DNA of 64,000 nt, taken from the NCBI GenBank assembly GCA_022432975.1, contig CM039508.1, forward strand, positions 31,142,433 to 31,206,432, given 5' to 3'. This stretch comes from Begonia masoniana (lineage: Eukaryota; Streptophyta; Magnoliopsida; Cucurbitales; Begoniaceae). The notes under the pieces are model-generated. The model was not told the DNA's origin and made no database searches. It was given only the letters and a program-made list of their open reading frames with translations. The translations under genes and the position numbers were made by a program. Shown here one piece after another: positions 63,873-64,000 of the stretch (the first letter of the stretch is position 1; each line of letters starts with the position of its first letter).

Positions 63873-64000
63873 AAAGTATTGGGTGTGCGCGTCTTATTAC
63901 TTGACTCGTTATCACACTCTAGCTCTTGTTATTACGTCTGTTCATGTGTATCACACATGTGGAAGAAAGACAGAGGCCTTCTTCATCGTACCTCTTTGGG
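63873..64000. other. Window-edge sequence, unassigned
   Basis: 128 bp after the gap; nothing recognised. Confidence 0.5.

Overview
This is nuclear DNA from a flowering plant, most likely a eudicot. Evidence: spliced genes with small exons and AG/GT borders, plant-type protein families, and dense Ty3/Gypsy remains. I cannot name the species. The left half (1-31,356) is a nest of decayed LTR elements, tandem arrays and extremely long pure homopolymers. The right half (32-64 kb) carries the genes, all on the minus strand.

Layout. 1-9,549: three poly-T tracts and one poly-A tract of 1.4-1.9 kb each, separating a hAT transposase remnant, a degenerate repeat array and a Gypsy gag-protease piece. 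9,550-13,253: a minus-strand LTR fragment containing about 308 copies of a hexamer. 13,254-22,491: a plus-strand Ty3/Gypsy element split inside gag by a minus-strand LTR-like insert with 23 copies of a 70-bp repeat. 22,495-30,991: minus-strand Gypsy remains; one gag gene is split by a 5.07-kb solo-LTR-like insert with a clean 5-bp target duplication and about 57 copies of a 44-bp repeat. 30,992-32,204: a plus-strand LTR start, an N gap, and a minus-strand LTR with a tRNA-Met-type primer site.

Genes: an HDHD3-like HAD hydrolase (32,633-33,640), 20S proteasome alpha type-4 (34,763-35,515, with a 5'UTR intron), DNA polymerase eta (14 coding exons, 38,106-48,760) and an inositol polyphosphate multikinase (50,744-51,601), preceded by an orphan first exon of mitochondrial ATP synthase delta-prime. 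They are unrelated housekeeping functions (proteolysis, lesion bypass, inositol phosphate signalling) and do not form a pathway. From 54,739 to about 63,450 there is a direct, diverged copy of 35,940-42,465 (proteasome gene leader plus part of POLH). It lacks the last two POLH exons and is broken by one LTR-like element nested in another.

The most unusual signal is a set of solo-LTR-like elements of at least three sequence families (44,545-46,514; 58,747-62,346 and the nested 59,386-60,972; 14,428-17,686; 23,708-28,781). Each has TGTAAC...GTTACA-type ends, a canonical splice donor, an acceptor that opens a tiny acidic reading frame ending in a stop, and a short inverted motif pair just inside the two splice sites. 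The pair stays complementary although its sequence differs between families. I infer a conserved, structurally supported LTR intron; this is not shown experimentally. The long homopolymers and near-identical arrays could be partly assembly or gap-filling artefacts.
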